Positions 11,266-23,978 are shown, counted from the first letter of the stretch. The stretch is 64,000 bases of DNA from Saccopteryx bilineata (GCF_036850765.1 NC_089490.1:99126074-99190073), one strand, 5' to 3'. The notes: a model not told the origin generated them from the letters alone. A program made the numbers and translations.

Positions 11266-12523
11266 TTTGATTGAAAAGAGAGTGATGGCAAGAAGGAAAA
11301 TAGGAGAGAAAATATATAAATAAAATAGAGATAAGGCAGACAGAAAATAGAGATGACAGATAGAAGGAAACAAAGAAAAGGCCGGAAGGAGCAAGATCAA
11401 CGTCACTTTCTTTTTTATTCAGAGAGATATATATATATATAAATATATTTCGTTGAAATGCTTGTTAGCATGCCAGTGTCTATCACATTGCGGAAAAGAG
11501 CCTGTCTGCTTTTATTTAAAAGTGCAAAATGTGCATTGGAAATAAACATTTATTTTCCCATGGAATGCCGCAGCTTTTGTATTGTGTCAGAGAATGGTTT
11601 GGGTTTTTAAAAGTGTTTTTGGAAACTCCAGGGTGTCTGTCAATTTTCCAATTATTCCTGTGAGTCTCTTTGACATTCACACTCTAGCATTTTCGCCTAA
11701 TCTTTGTTATTTGAGAGATTAGGGCTGTCTCATTTCACAATACCTGAAAGATTTTATTTGAGACCAGCATTCATTTTATTATGTGCACACTTTTTTCCCC
11801 CCCAAATCAAAGCTATCATGTTCTCAAATTCATTCATTTTTGGTTTTGTTTTAATTGTTTCATGGTGGGGATATGTAGAAGAAACCAAAATTTCTTCCTG
11901 TGCACAGACTCGGGAAGAAATGATTTGCTCCCTGTTCGCAGCCCTTAAGCGATTCTTTTTAAATCTCCAGAGCCTTAATTCTGAGCTCAGTCATCTCAAA
12001 TGGCCGCTGAAGCCAGCTTAGGCTGAGGGTTGTCATGTTACTGCTAGTTCAATACCACCTCGTAACAGCTTTTCTTGGGCCAATTGAAATGAAGACTAAA
12101 TGTGATTTCTAGGCTATTTTCCATTCCTGCTTACTCTAAGATTCTAGTCAGTGAGAGATTTAAACATCCGAAGCCCTTATAACGCAGGCTCTAGCTGAAA
12201 TAGGGTAGAATTGACTTTATGGCTTTTTTAATTTACATCATTCCTTTGTGGGAATGAGTTTCTGAATGTTTCATCTCAGTTCACTGCGTGATGACAGATA
12301 TTAAGGTGGTGATTCTGCAATCTGGCTGGCAGCCATGTCTCTCCCCTCACTATTAGGGGACTACCAGGAATGTCGGAGGGCATTCCTAGTGGGGAGGGTG
12401 CTGGACCTGGAAGCTCCGGGGAGGGGCACTGAGGATGGTGTATAGTGGAGCAAACTCCCAGTGTTGTGGTCAGTTCAGGATGAAAGAATGCAGAAACCAC
12501 ATAACTAAGAATTTTGGCATTAG
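11266..12523. other. Single-copy stretch
   Basis: AT-rich sequence with an (AT)n run near 11428-11445. The frame at 11704-12021 (105 codons) has no recognisable domain, no splice context and unremarkable composition, so it is not called as a gene. The part at 11460-12020 is free of recognised repeats. Confidence 0.4.
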
Positions 12524-12529
12524 AAGCTA

Positions 12530-13014
12530 TGGGAGAGGAACACATTTTCCTCTATCCTCAAGGTTCTAGCTGGCCTAATGATCAAATAGACGCAAGATAG
12601 ATCAGAAAGAGAAAATAAACAAATTTAATTTGTACACATGTATGGTAAACCTGCACACGTGATAACATCCGAGACCCCACATGCAGAAGTTCCGAGATGG
12701 AAAACGGGAGACTGAGTGTACAAGGCATTCTGAGCCGAGGATGAGGTAATAAACCTTGGGGGCTTCAAAGAACATTGCAGGATGATAAGAAGAGCAGATA
12801 GGTGCTCAGTAAATAGAAGTTTGTGAGGCCCTTTAGGCAGGCCAAAAGAGGTTATCTCTGATCATAGCTTATTATAGGCAGGACCCCTGATTCAAGGTAG
12901 TTAAAGGGAGGTGCAGAAATTTCTCTTGAGCCAGAAGCTAAAATTGACGTTAGCTCAAAGTAATCTATATACCGCTGAGGCACATCTTGGGATAGCTCAT
13001 TCTGAACCCCAACA
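12530..13014 (-). mobile_element. Solo LTR (antisense), TG...CA ends with 6-bp TSD
   Basis: On the minus strand it starts 'tgttggggttcagaatgag' and ends in CA, about 485 bp. Flanking hexamers 'aagcta' (12524-12529) and 'aagcca' (13015-13020) match at 5 of 6. An AATTAAA-like polyadenylation signal (minus strand, about 12620-12632) lies near the 3' end. No internal retroviral sequence adjoins it, so it is a solo LTR left by recombination. The family is not identified. Confidence 0.6.
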
Positions 13015-13159
13015 AAGCCAAATTGGAAGGTGAGATGAGAGCAGTGGAGGGGGAGGGGGAGGAAAGGAAATTAATTTTGAGTAGAGGCATCAGCATATGC
13101 AAAGACCCAGAGGCAAAAAAGAACTATGTTCTGAGAAGTGTGAGTGTAGGTAGAACATG

Positions 13160-13695
13160 GTGTTAGAATAGCTGCACAGAAACTCCATCTTTTTAACGTG
13201 ACCCTTTCTCCTTTCTGTCCGTCCACTCCTTTTCTTAATCATTAAGCCCTGAGTACATCAGATTTTGGTCAGCATCAAACTGTCTTAAGAGCATGTCTGT
13301 TGACCACAGAAACAGTCAAACTAAAGATAACATCTTGACCTCAGTTGCGTTTCAACCCCACGCCCATGAAAGCAGCATAACCCTACTGACCACACCCTCA
13401 GGAAGTACAGAATAATGCCATAGCTGACATTAAGACCTGATACAATGATCGACTATTCCCTACCCTGGCCCCAACCAATCAGTAGAGCCCATAACCCCAA
13501 CTACTTTAATCACCATGATTAGTAATTCTTCTTTCTATAATCTATCCCCATAGAGGCCTTTGAGTAGCTAGGTTTTATAATACTAACTTACCTGTGTCTT
13601 CAGGCTTCACACCATTTTCTTAACTATTAAACTTCTACTTTCTTTGTTGTAAACTGTTCGCGTTTTACTGTGTGCAGGCAAATAGACCCCTTTAG
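13160..13695 (+). mobile_element. Probable solo LTR, ERV1-like
   Basis: The LTR-like order is a possible start 'tgttagaatagctgcac', 'ccaaccaatcagtagagccc' (CCAAT-box-like), 'tttctataatctatcccc' (weak TATA-like), then 'aactattaaacttctac' (polyadenylation-signal-like) and 'gttttactgtgtgcagg'. No TSD could be fixed, so both ends are approximate. Confidence 0.45.
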
Positions 13696-13939
13696 TCCAG
13701 TAGCAGAAGTAAAGAGAGGCAAGGGCCTTGTACCACCAGCAGAAGGAATGGAGACATTGAGCTCAGAGAACAGGAGAGCTGGCTCCATGCAGTGGGAGTA
13801 ATGATAGTGTCCACCTGAGGATTCAGTTTGGTAACTTCAGCCTGCACAGCATTGAGAAGGGCTTTAAGTCAGGGCTGCTGCCAGTATAAACAGAGCCTCT
13901 GCATGACTTTAGAAATAAACCCTTGTGGATGATGCTTTT

Positions 13940-14320
13940 GTTACCAGCTGCTGCATAACCAACCATTTCAAGCCAGAGTAGCATAAGACAACTATTTTAT
14001 TATGCTCACAGAATCTGTGGGTCAGGAATTTGGACAGAGCCCAGCAGCGACGACTTGCTCAATATCTGGGGTATCAGATGGAGAGACTCGAAGGCTAAAG
14101 ACAGCACAACAGCTGTGTATCATCTGTAGGTGCCTCCACATAAACATTTGCTGGCTGATATTAGCCGTCAGCTAGGACCTTAGCACAGACTGTTGGGCAG
14201 AACACCTGGTCATGTCTTCTCCATGTAGCCTGAGCTTCCTCATGGCACGGTGGCTGGGTTCTGAGATGGAACGTCCCAAAACACAGGAAGAAAGAGACGC
14301 TGCTTTGTCCTTTCCAATAT
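13940..14320. repeat. Ancient interspersed repeat, family unassigned
   Basis: 'ttaccagctgctgcataacc', 'ctcacagaatctgtgggtca' and 'ggaatttggacagagc' follow the order of a common old eutherian repeat (LTR-like, antisense). I recognise the pattern but cannot name the family reliably. Confidence 0.4.
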
Positions 14321-16730
14321 TCTATTGATTGAACAGTAAAAAGCTTAGGTTCTGAGGGGATGGACTATAAGTCTCATTTCTTGAGAGGAAGAGTATCAAA
14401 AAATTCAGAAGCTATTTTTAAAATCACCACCTGCTAATTAGAAGATACTCACTCTTGGAAGACACATTGTTTCAGGCAAGAACAACTACTCCTTTCTGCA
14501 AACACCAGGGAGCACAGGCTGGACCCAGCCCCACTCAGCATCTCCAGTGGGAGCCTTTGTGCAGGTCACAGTCTGCACAACCACACACAGAGGTCCGGGC
14601 TCAGGAAATTCTAGGGGCTCACCTCCTCTACACTCCTCAAAATGGAAAGGAAAACTACCTTTCTCCTTGCAATGTTCAGCCTGTTTCCTAAATCTATTTT
14701 TCTCTTAATTGTGATTGACTCCATTTAATTAAAATTATTTTTTGTCATGTGGCTTGTGCTGGATTCTGAATTTTTCTGATTGGTTATTTAAAAACAAGAC
14801 TTCACATTACTTATCATCATGTATTCTCTTGTTTTCTACTTAATTTCCCCCATGCCTTTTTGGAACATATTTGAGACAATATAAATAATAGGTATTGTTT
14901 CTAAAAGACCCAGTTTTAATTATTTGTATTTTCTATTTTGGATCCTTATTTTTGGAAGGGGGGGCATTTTAAGAGTATTAACCTACTGTTCTCTTAAAAA
15001 CTTCCATGTGTTAAATGTTTATCAAGTCAGAGAAGTTTTTAAATTAAAAAAACCCCCACAAAAACCTAAATCACATTATAATTTTTGAAACTTTTCCCTA
15101 AATCTTTCCCAAAGCAATTCACATTAAACGAGAGTGGGCAAAGAAATAAGTTAAAGATAATGGGTTCTGGTGAGAAATGGTTACTGAGATAAAATTAATT
15201 GAGCTATAAATAGGTGAAGCATAGGAAAATGGGCTAGTTTAGCATATTCATGATCCTACTGAGGTGGGGATGGCAAGGTGATGAAGAGAATTTGGGTCAG
15301 AACACCATCTTGTGCCAGCCGTCAGCTGACCCTGTTAGTCAAGGACAGCTTTGGGTATTCCCTGGAGTAAGTCCGAGGAAGAAGGGCTGGAGGCCTCACT
15401 GAGGAAGAAAGCCCATTCATATGAAAGGTACCTTTACAAATAGCATACACTGAGGGATTGATCAGCAATAGTACATTATCTATACAGTATTCTCTGATTT
15501 ATTTCCTGATTATAAGTTGCCTAATTGGGCAGACACTTATTTTATATTTTCCCATATACAGCCAGTGTCAGTCTGTCATAAAAGCATTAAAATATGGAGT
15601 AAAATTCAATAGTGATTTCTAACCAAAGGTCTTTGCAGCCTTTATTCTTCAGTGGACCCATGTCTCCTCCTCTCTCTCTTTCTGAATTAGGAGATCTTGA
15701 TCATATTAAGAAAAGGAAAAATGACTTTAGGAGTCATAAGGAGAAAAACTGCCTTCAGATTGGGAATCATCTGAATATTCAAAGTCTAAGAGTGGGACTG
15801 TTTTGGTTATTGAAAGACTGTGAGTAAATATATTCTGTTTATTACATATTAAATGTAAGGCAGGTGGCAAATTTGTGCAGATGACATTTTGTGTTCCTAA
15901 GTGCTGACTTTTGGAAAATCCCAAGTGAAATCAGAAAGACCTACTGTTTTAAATGGGCCTGGAGGGATTCAAAATAAAGGTTTTACTTTAGTGAGCCCTA
16001 TGGCCAAGTACTGGTTTCCTCTGGGTATTCAGTTACTGCACAACCCCGGGGGCACTGCCCCGTGCAGCTGTTCCCTCTAGGAGAAGAAGGAAGAAGATTG
16101 GCATGATCAGGACCTGAGGTTTTCAGTGAGGTGGCAGTTGAGGCTCGAGACATTCTCTGTCGTCTTGATCTGGTTGAGTGCCAACAGGCTGCAGAGGGGA
16201 CGGTGGAATACTGCTCTTTCAACTGCCCTCCAATGTGAACTTCAAGGCCCGGCCTCTCTTCCTTTAACCCACTTATGAGAGTATAACACTATTAGATTAT
16301 TTGTCTACTAGATGGCTCTGTCCTAATGAATTCTATTTTTACCCTTCTACACTTTTTCTAACCTACTTAAGAAATGTGGAAAAGACTACTGGTTTTTTAA
16401 AACCCTACTCTTCAATGCACCCTTTTCAACCGGTTTAAAAGCACTTTTTGAGAGGTACGATATTAGGGTAATAGCTTTTCTCATCCACTCAAGTCACCGT
16501 CATTTTATGTACCGTTAAGAAAGGAGGAAAAAAACTCTGGCAGTTAACTGAGAGATACCAGATGCCATCAATTGTAAGATGCATTCTGATTTCAGAGACA
16601 TTAAAAAGCTTCGAGTCAATAAAGCAAGGTATACATACTTGATTTTCATCACTGTATACACACATACAATTTTACATAAATACAGTATTCTAAAAAAGTC
16701 TATTTTCCTTTTCTTCCTCCACTATTGCTG
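14320..16730. other. Single-copy or unclassified stretch
   Basis: No gene or clear repeat. The small frames at 14455-14691 and 15612-15827 have no domain signature. The AT-rich parts look like ordinary intergenic DNA. Confidence 0.35.
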
Positions 16731-16733
16731 CCA

Positions 16734-16734
<1 letters not shown>

Positions 16735-16785
<51 letters not shown>

Positions 16786-16838
16786 ATCTATCTATCTATC
16801 TATCATCTATCTATCTATCATCTGTCTGTCATCTATCC
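16735..16838. repeat. (TATC)n microsatellite
   Basis: About 100 bp of TATC tetranucleotides with interruptions ('tatcatctatc', 'tctgtctgtc') in the 3' half. The first dozen units are pure and would be expected to vary in length between individuals. Confidence 0.95.
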
Positions 16839-19223
16839 CTCTATCTCATGTAGTTAATTGTACATATATTATATAACTAAATTGTGTAATATACTATATA
16901 AAAACCTATATTATGTGTAATTCATATTTATCTTCATGATTATATAATCATATGTAAACTTATACACAAGTACATAAATGTAAAATTTTAGGAGGATTCA
17001 TCATTATTCTATAATAATGTGCTTTTTATAGGCATTTTTCTTCCTTTTAGAGTTTGTCACCCCAAACACCTTATGGAAACAAACCCCTTTTATAACAACT
17101 GGCAGAGCTGTAATTTGTAATTTTTTTATGGCTATATAATATTTTAATTGGAACCAGTTAATGAGCATTCATTTTCTTTTTATTTTGTTATAGTTGTTAT
17201 TGCTAACTTTTACAAATAGTGATACAATAACTATCCTGTATCATATTCTTATGTATTTGAGCTTTTATTTCTTTGGCTAGATTTTGAGGAAGGGGAAGTT
17301 TTATATAAAAGATAAGTAAAGTTTTAATGAATATGGACAGACTATTTATCAAAAAGTAATTTACAGTTCCCATTTCCTTTTAAACACATTTTTACCCTTA
17401 TGTACATGTTTGTTCTCTTTTAAGAAATGTAAAATTGACATATTTTAAGTTCAACACCAGCAGTAGTATTATTCTTTCATACTTTTCCATCTGATGAGCA
17501 AAGAGGATATTTCATTTGCTTTCATTTACATTTTTTATATTACTAGTGAAATAGAACATCTTTGAATATTTCCTGGCAATTTGTATCAACTCTTCTGTGA
17601 GTTTTCTCGTGTTCTTTTCAGAGAGGCAAAACTGTCTTCCTGTTAACTCATCGGAGTTTTTTGTGTACATCACATGTTAGCTGCCTGTTTTTCATCCATT
17701 TTGCAATATTTTTTCCAAATATGTTGTTTGCCTATTGGTTTGCCATCAAAAGTGTGTAGTTTTTACTTAGCCAAATATGTCTACTTGGAGGATGTGAGTT
17801 TCCACTTTGGGTTAGAAAGGCTTCCCTAGCCTCCACAATATTACACATAACTGCCTAGATGTTCCTGAAATATTTTTATTTAATATTTTTAATGTTTATA
17901 TCTTTAACGCATCAAAATTTGTGTTGGTGCATAGTATGAGATGATAGTCCAAACAACTATTTTCCAGATAAGTAACATGGATAATTTATTAAGTGATCCA
18001 TTTTTTTACCCAGTGAAATGAAATGCTACCCTTGTCATATATTAAATCTTCATATGCTAGCATCTGATTCTTGATTTTCTATTATATTCCAGTGATTTAA
18101 GTTTTATTACTAAATGAATACTATATACTTTCTATAGCATGTTATGATATCTAGTAAACCAAATCTTCTTTTGTATTTTTTAATTCTTTTTTTAAAATTC
18201 TTTTCTCAACTGTTCTTTATTTTTTCACAAAAATGTATGACCATGATAGCCAAATAACTTTAAATATCATATTAGAATTCTAACTGAAATTGCATTAAAG
18301 TTATATAGATATATAGGTTGATATTTATATCGACATCTCTTGGGGAATTAAGCATTCCTATTTGAAGACATATTAAGTGACATACTTGTAGTTTTTTTCT
18401 CTATCTTACTATGATTTACTATTACAGTAAAGCTAGTGAGATTTTCTTTATTTTCTATCCCCTAGAATAGTTTGAATAACACTGGAATTATCTGTTCATC
18501 AGAGCATTTGTAATTATGCTGATGTTTTGGTTATATCAGTGATGATGAGATGCTAATGTTATTTTGTTCCCAGGAGCTAGCAATAGGTTAACGTCAAACA
18601 TGCAGAAGACAATCCTATACAGCAAATTATTGTCCCCTTGGAAATACAAATAGTGTCCCAGCTGAAAAGCACTGGATTTGAAAAACTCAGCCGAGAACTC
18701 TCATATATCAAAGCTTTTTTCTAATGATAGATTTTAAATTTTTTTTACCTTTTAAACCTTTGTGTTAATGATTATTTTCCCCTTAGGTTTAAAATATATT
18801 TTCACAGATTTCGGTATGAAATATTCTTCTGTTCATTGCTTTCAAAATAGTTTGTCATTTCTCTTTTGATTTCCTCTTTGGTTCAAGGATTTTCTATAAG
18901 TGTGTTTCATCATTTCTTAGTAGTTATACTTTTCTTTCGGAGAAAACTTTTATAATTGGTTTCTAATTGCATTATTTTATAATTGGACAATGTAGCATAT
19001 GTATTTCTCTAATATGTTCAAAGTTCTCTTTGTGATTAAAAAGGATATGATTTTATAGATAATCCATGGGTCTTCTTTCTCTCTCCCTCTCTCTCTTGCT
19101 CTCTCTCTTCTTCCTCCCTACAGACACACACATTCTATATTTGAAAATTAAGAGATTTAATATAAATTGCATTAGTTTGCATGGGCTGCCATAACAAAAT
19201 ACCACATATTGTGTGGCTTACAC

Positions 19224-19643
19224 CAGTGGTTTTCAACCTTTTTATACTTGGGGACTGGTGAAAATAGGAGAATTATTTTGAGGACCACTAAGGCAGAAAT
19301 GACCCTGAGCATAAGCAGATTCGACTAAGATCAGCAGGTCTATAATCTTCATACAACGGCAGGGTGGTTAACTCCTGCAGATCAGCATGGAATTTCTGGC
19401 AGACTGATCTGCAGACCAACAGTTGAAGAACACTAGTTTGTCTGACTTGTGGTGGCACTGTGGATTAAGAATCGACCTGGAGTGCTCAGATTGCTGGTTC
19501 AAACCCCGGGCTTGCCTTGTCAAGGCACATACCGGAAGCAACAGCTACAAGTTGATGCTTCTTGCTCCTCACTGCCCCTCTTTCTTCCTTGCTCATCAAT
19601 TAATAAAATTTTAAAACAAACAAAAACCAAAAAGAACCCACTG
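19224..19643. mobile_element. hAT-type MITE with perfect 8-bp TSD, itself split by a SINE
   Basis: It begins 'cagtggttttcaacc' and ends 'agaacccactg'. Joining the two halves around the SINE gives inverted ends CAGTGGTT...AACCCACTG. The 8-bp duplication 'gcttacac' is identical at 19216-19223 and 19644-19651, the hAT hallmark. The interior holds no transposase. A type A SINE occupies about 19440-19631. Confidence 0.85.
19440..19631 (+). repeat. Type A SINE inside the hAT MITE
   Basis: Sense copy: 'tctgacttgtggtggcac' head, 'ctggttcaaaccccgg' B-box-like block, body and A-rich tail ('aataaaattttaaaacaaac'). Flanking 'aagaac' at 19426-19431 and 19632-19637 with similar neighbouring bases is the likely TSD. 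It is more diverged than the other type A copies. Confidence 0.8.
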
Positions 19644-20614
19644 GCTTACACAACAAAAATTCATTTTCTCACAGTTCTAAACTAGAAGTTCAAGATCATG
19701 ATGCTTACAGGTTTGGTTTCCTCAGAGGCCTCTCTCCGTGGCTTGTGGATGGCCACCTTTTTGCTGTGTCTTCACATGGTCTTTCCATTGTGTACACACA
19801 TCACTTATGTCTCTTTTTGTGTTCAAGTTTCCTCTTCTAATAAAGATGCCAGTCAGACTGGAGTAGGGCCTGCCCATATGACCTCATTTGTCCTTAACAC
19901 CTCTTAAAGACCTGTCACCATATACAGTCACAGTCTGAAATGCTGGGGATTAGGACTTCAACCTATGAATTTTAGGGGAAGGACAAAAGTAAGACTTATA
20001 TCATAGATTTATTAAATAAAGTTTATAAATAGCACTATTCAATTTCTGTCTGATCTGACTTATTTTTGTATGTGTGTGTGAACTAGAGTTGTGTAATGCT
20101 CAGAAAAATATATTGATATTTCAACTAAAATTATATTTTCAAGGTCTCACATTTCTGATCATTTTTGCTTTTTGTATTTAATTCTTATGTTATAAATAAT
20201 TATAGTTATTATATCTTCTTAATTTGCACTTTTATTAAAACCTAATGACCATCTGTTTCCTGTTCAGGGCTTTTAATGTAAATTTTTCCTTGTATAATAC
20301 TAATATTATCTATGCCCATACATTTGTTTTCAACCTTTCTAATCAATTTGTTGTCAATTTTTTATTTTAACTGCAAAAATCAAGGTTATCTCTTTTAGTC
20401 CAATTTGGCAGTTCCATGCAGTGGGAGAATTCAGTCTATTTGTTTTGAGTGCAATGACTTGATTTTATTATTTTCTTTTTACCTTGTGACTTGTGGTGTT
20501 GTTCTGTTTTCCTCTTACCTTAATTTTAATTTGTGTGATCATTCTCTTTTTGATTTGGGGGAGACTTACTGTACTGCTTCTATCTATTAATGATTACTTT
20601 TCCTTTCCCTATAC

Positions 20615-20965
20615 AGTGGTACGTTGACACACGAACACTTTAAATCATGAGCAATTTGAGAGACAGGCAGTCACTCTCAGGATTTTTTTTTTGTATTTTT
20701 TTAAAATTTTTTATTTATTTACTTTTTTAGATTTTATTTATTCATTTTTATTGGAGAGAGGGGGGAGAGAGAGAGAGATAGAGAGAGAACAGGGGGAGGA
20801 GCAGGAAGCATCAACTCCCATATGTGTCTTGACCAGGCAAGCCCAGGGTTTTGAACCGGTGACCTCAGCATTCCAGGTCGACGCTTTATCCACTGCGCCA
20901 CCACAGGTCAGGCAGGATTTTTTGCTTTAAGTCACGAGTGGATATTTGAATCATGAGTGTTGGGC
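20615..20965. mobile_element. Tigger-like DNA transposon remnant (tentative)
   Basis: 'cagtggtacgttgacacac' directly after a TA at 20613-20614, then repeated 'tcatgag'/'tcacgag' words, resembles the end of a TcMar-Tigger-type nonautonomous element. The other terminus is not visible, and the stretch is split by the type A SINE at 20689-20913. Confidence 0.35.
20689..20913 (-). repeat. Type A SINE, 10-bp TSD
   Basis: Antisense copy with T-rich tail, GA-rich run and head complement ending 'caccacaggtcaggc'. The TSD 'aggatttttt' occurs at 20679-20688 and 20914-20923. The frame at 20691-20930 is a shadow of the SINE. Confidence 0.9.
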
Positions 20966-21400
20966 AAATGAGTTTGTCAAATTTGTGTTTTTTGAGTTTG
21001 CTCACTTTTATTGTTAAAAACGGTGCTGAGCAGCCATGTGTATGCTTGCCCTCAGAGCAGGGCAGTTGATAGCAAATTGGGGATTACCTTCCTGCTTGGA
21101 GAGGGCCATTGTTATGCTAATGTTGGCTGAAGGAGAGGTTTTGGCACCAGAAAAGTTTTAAAAAGGAGAGTAGAAGAAGGAGGAAGAGAAGAAGCCATGA
21201 TGGCAGAGAGAGAGCAGAGAGGATGCAGAGTGCTGAAGGAGGAGCCAAGATGTCAGGGTGCTGAAGGAGAAGCCAGTTTGTGTAGAGAGGAGAAGGGAGA
21301 AGGTGTGCAGATGGGGAACCAGAGGTGACTAAGACTGGTGGGGCTCTTTGATTCTAGGAAAAACTCTTTGTCTTGATTTTTCACCACAAAGTTCTTTTTA
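20964..21400 (+). mobile_element. Truncated LTR related to the 47733-48379 solo LTR
   Basis: The 3' half shares with that LTR, in order, 'gcagagtgctgaagga', 'gagaagccagtttgtg', 'gatggggaac' and 'ctttgattctagga', with about 200 bp of alignable sequence. The sequence then diverges after about 21400, so the LTR is incomplete. No TSD is visible. Confidence 0.5.
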
Positions 21401-21595
21401 TTTTTTACTCTAATCATTATTGCTTGTATTAAATATTTTAAATTAAAATATATATATATGTTTTACATCATCATTTATGTTTGCCCAGCCATTCCATTTT
21501 CCTAGATATGTGTTCTGTTTGCTCTTTATAATCTTATTCTCTTTGGCTTTATTATAATTGTAAACAATATATAATTTTTGTATGCATTTGTTTAT

Positions 21596-21979
21596 TATTT
21601 ATTTATTTATTTATTTATTTTGTATTTTTCTGAAGTTGGAAACAGGGAGGCAGTCAGACAGACTCCCGCATGTGCCTGACCGGGATCCACCTGGCATGCC
21701 CACCAGGGGGCAATGCTCTGCCCATCTGGGGCATTGCTCTGTTACAACCAGAGCCATTCTAGCGCCTGAGGCAGAGGTGATAGAGCCATCCTCAGTGCCC
21801 GGGCCAACTTTGCTCTAATGGAGCCTTGGCTGTGTGTGTGGGGGGAGACAGAGAGGAAGGAGAGGGGGAGGGGTGGAGAAGCAGATGGGCGCTTCTCCTG
21901 TGTGCCCTGGCCGGGAATCAAACCCGGGACTCCTGCATGCCAGGCCGAAGCTCTACCACTGAGCCAACCAGCCAGGGCC
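21596..21979 (-). repeat. Type C SINE, antisense, 10-bp TSD
   Basis: T-rich tail (TTTA)n at 21596-21620, body, and head complement ending 'gagccaaccagccagggcc' at 21979. The TSD 'atttgtttat' occurs at 21586-21595 and 21980-21989. It has a single copy of the 22-bp 3' unit (see the copies at 26511 and 53208). Confidence 0.9.
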
Positions 21980-21989
21980 ATTTGTTTAT

Positions 21990-23978
21990 ATTTTTGGTAT
22001 CCTCATTGGCACTTAGGTCTGGTCATTGAAGAGCAGAAGTGGTAACAAATCGGGAAGTGAGTAGAAAAAAGACAATGTGGTCACTACATTGTGGGTGGTT
22101 GGAGTCACTACAGGCTCCCATGGAGGTAACAAGAAGAAGCCTTTTGTCCTAGTTTTTCTTCAACTCTGCAGGGCTGGAGACAAGGAGGACCAGGCCCACA
22201 TGCTTAGTTTCTTCTTATCTATTTATTTACTACTTCTTGTCTAAAGATCCTAGACATGTGCAGGGGTTTTTGAATTTACTGAGTTCTGTGTGTCAAGCTC
22301 TTTCCAGCATCTTAGGAGTTGAGAAACTCAGATATGACCCTCTGAGGTTATTTATTTTACATATAGCTCCTGTATAGCAAATGTGATGTGTTTTCCCCTT
22401 TGGAGACTCACTCTGAGGGGAGGTCTCATTTCCACCTGCAGTTGTTGAACCCAGTAGAAGCTGATAGACTGGAGTTGGGAGTACAGCTGTAGCAAACCTC
22501 AGCAAGGTGGCCACATTATCAGAATCCCTAAAGGCCTATTTTGAAATGGTTACACTGTAAATCAGCAAAATTCTGAGCTTTCTAGCCTTTTAAATCAGGA
22601 GAAGTGATCAATTGAGGTTGATTCTTTACCTTAATGCACATTGGCACTGAAAGCTTTTTAGATGCCAAATGATGTTTTTGTGTGTTTATTTTTTGGGGTT
22701 TTTTTTTTCTCCTTTCACATGTGTGAGACAGAGGAACATTTATTGTAAAAGTTAAACAGAGTGACAGCTTGCTTTGGCTGATGTGTAAGAGTTCTTAACT
22801 GGGCTGCTTTCCTTTCTTCCATAATAAGCAGTTAATAGAAACTCACTGACCTGCAGTGCGGACTTAATTTATCCTGTGTCTCAAGTTGATTTAACAGGAA
22901 TGGAATGTGGTGGAACAATAGTTTCCCCTCTCTCCTCACCTCTTGGTGATCCTCCGACCTTTCGTCTGGAAAGAAAATCAGATTTAACACCATTTAGAAC
23001 CTTTGTGATTTTAAATAATTGGCTGATGTTTGGAAAAAATAAGTATTTAATCAATGCCAATCATCTGTTTCCTTGAAACACCATTGGGTTGGGGAGGTGG
23101 TATTTGTCTTTAAAATTTTTTCACTTGTAGAAAAGGCTGAAATGGCTGAGCACACGATGCACTTTGCACTGTACAAAAGAAAAACTGCAAACCCTGACTT
23201 GCTGCTTTCTTTCATGGCATGTTCTCTATTTAGAAAATCCTTAATTAATTTTCTGTGAAAGCAGATGGTCAAAGGATTTAAAGAAGCAGAACAACATCTT
23301 GAATTCCCTTCTGCTTGTGAAATGAGGAAAGTGAAAATGGTAAACTGATTAAAAGAAGTCATCTCGGAAGTCGACCATTCTAATGAGATGTAAATAACAA
23401 CAGCAACAAATCTGAATCATTTAGGAAAGTTTTGCCATTTAAAATGCATCCTCCCGCCAACTTTGTTCTCTGGAGACTTCAGCCATTTAAAAGCGTGGTA
23501 TTGGAACGAACCCAGCATCACTTTTAATTAGCGCAGAAATGCTAATTATACTTTTTCTGTGTGATTTTCCCTGTGAGCTGTCTGGGCCCGATATTGTCAC
23601 ATCACCCTCAGTGAGGTACACACGATCATCAGGCCCATTTGAAAATTATAAAGGCCAATATATCCACACTGATTATTATTTTTAAACTGAAAGAATCTGC
23701 TAGGAGATGCGTGAAAATCATGGCATCAAAGTGAACAGAGTGAGCTTTTCACTCCAGACACAGCATATTTCTTTTTATTCAATATTTGTGGTCTGTGCAA
23801 ATCAAATTTCTTCTCATTGCATCATTTAAAATTCCACATAAAGCTTGACTTTGAAAGAAAGCTACTTTTTCATAAAACAGAGTCTCTTTTGAAAAGCAAA
23901 TCACCCCTCTCTCTTCATTTTACAGGTTTACAGCTTTGAATTGGGATTTTCTTAAGGGAAGGTTGATCCATGTTCTTG

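Larger units (their letters stand above)
19168..19990 (-). mobile_element. MaLR (MLT1/MST-type) LTR, antisense, hosting a nested MITE and SINE
   Basis: On the + strand it reads 'gggctgccataacaaaatac', '(ggcttacac)aacaaaaattcattttctcac', 'ctgtgtcttcacatggtc', 'ataaagatgccagtcag' and 'caacctatgaattttagg'. This is the complement of a MaLR LTR, compare the sense copy at 24975-25385. It is interrupted at 19224-19643 by a hAT MITE with a perfect 8-bp TSD. The LTR edges are approximate. Confidence 0.75.
16950..20600 (-). mobile_element. Ancient L1 (antisense), split by a MaLR LTR
   Basis: Long AT-rich stretch whose words fit antisense old L1 ORF2/3' sequence, for example 'ttgtcatatattaaatcttc' then 'atatgctagcatctg' near 18035, 'aactgaaattgcattaaag' near 18285 and 'tcctctttggttcaaggatt' near 18870. 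L1-like sequence resumes after the LTR ('gtgtgtgaactagagttgtg' near 20077). It is eroded with no long frame. Boundaries and subfamily are approximate. Confidence 0.5.

Noticed and set aside
16735..16838. Regular direct repeats considered as a CRISPR-like or coding repeat array
   Set aside because: Plain TATC microsatellite with no spacers; the peptide frame across it (LSIYLSIY...) is an artefact of the repeat.
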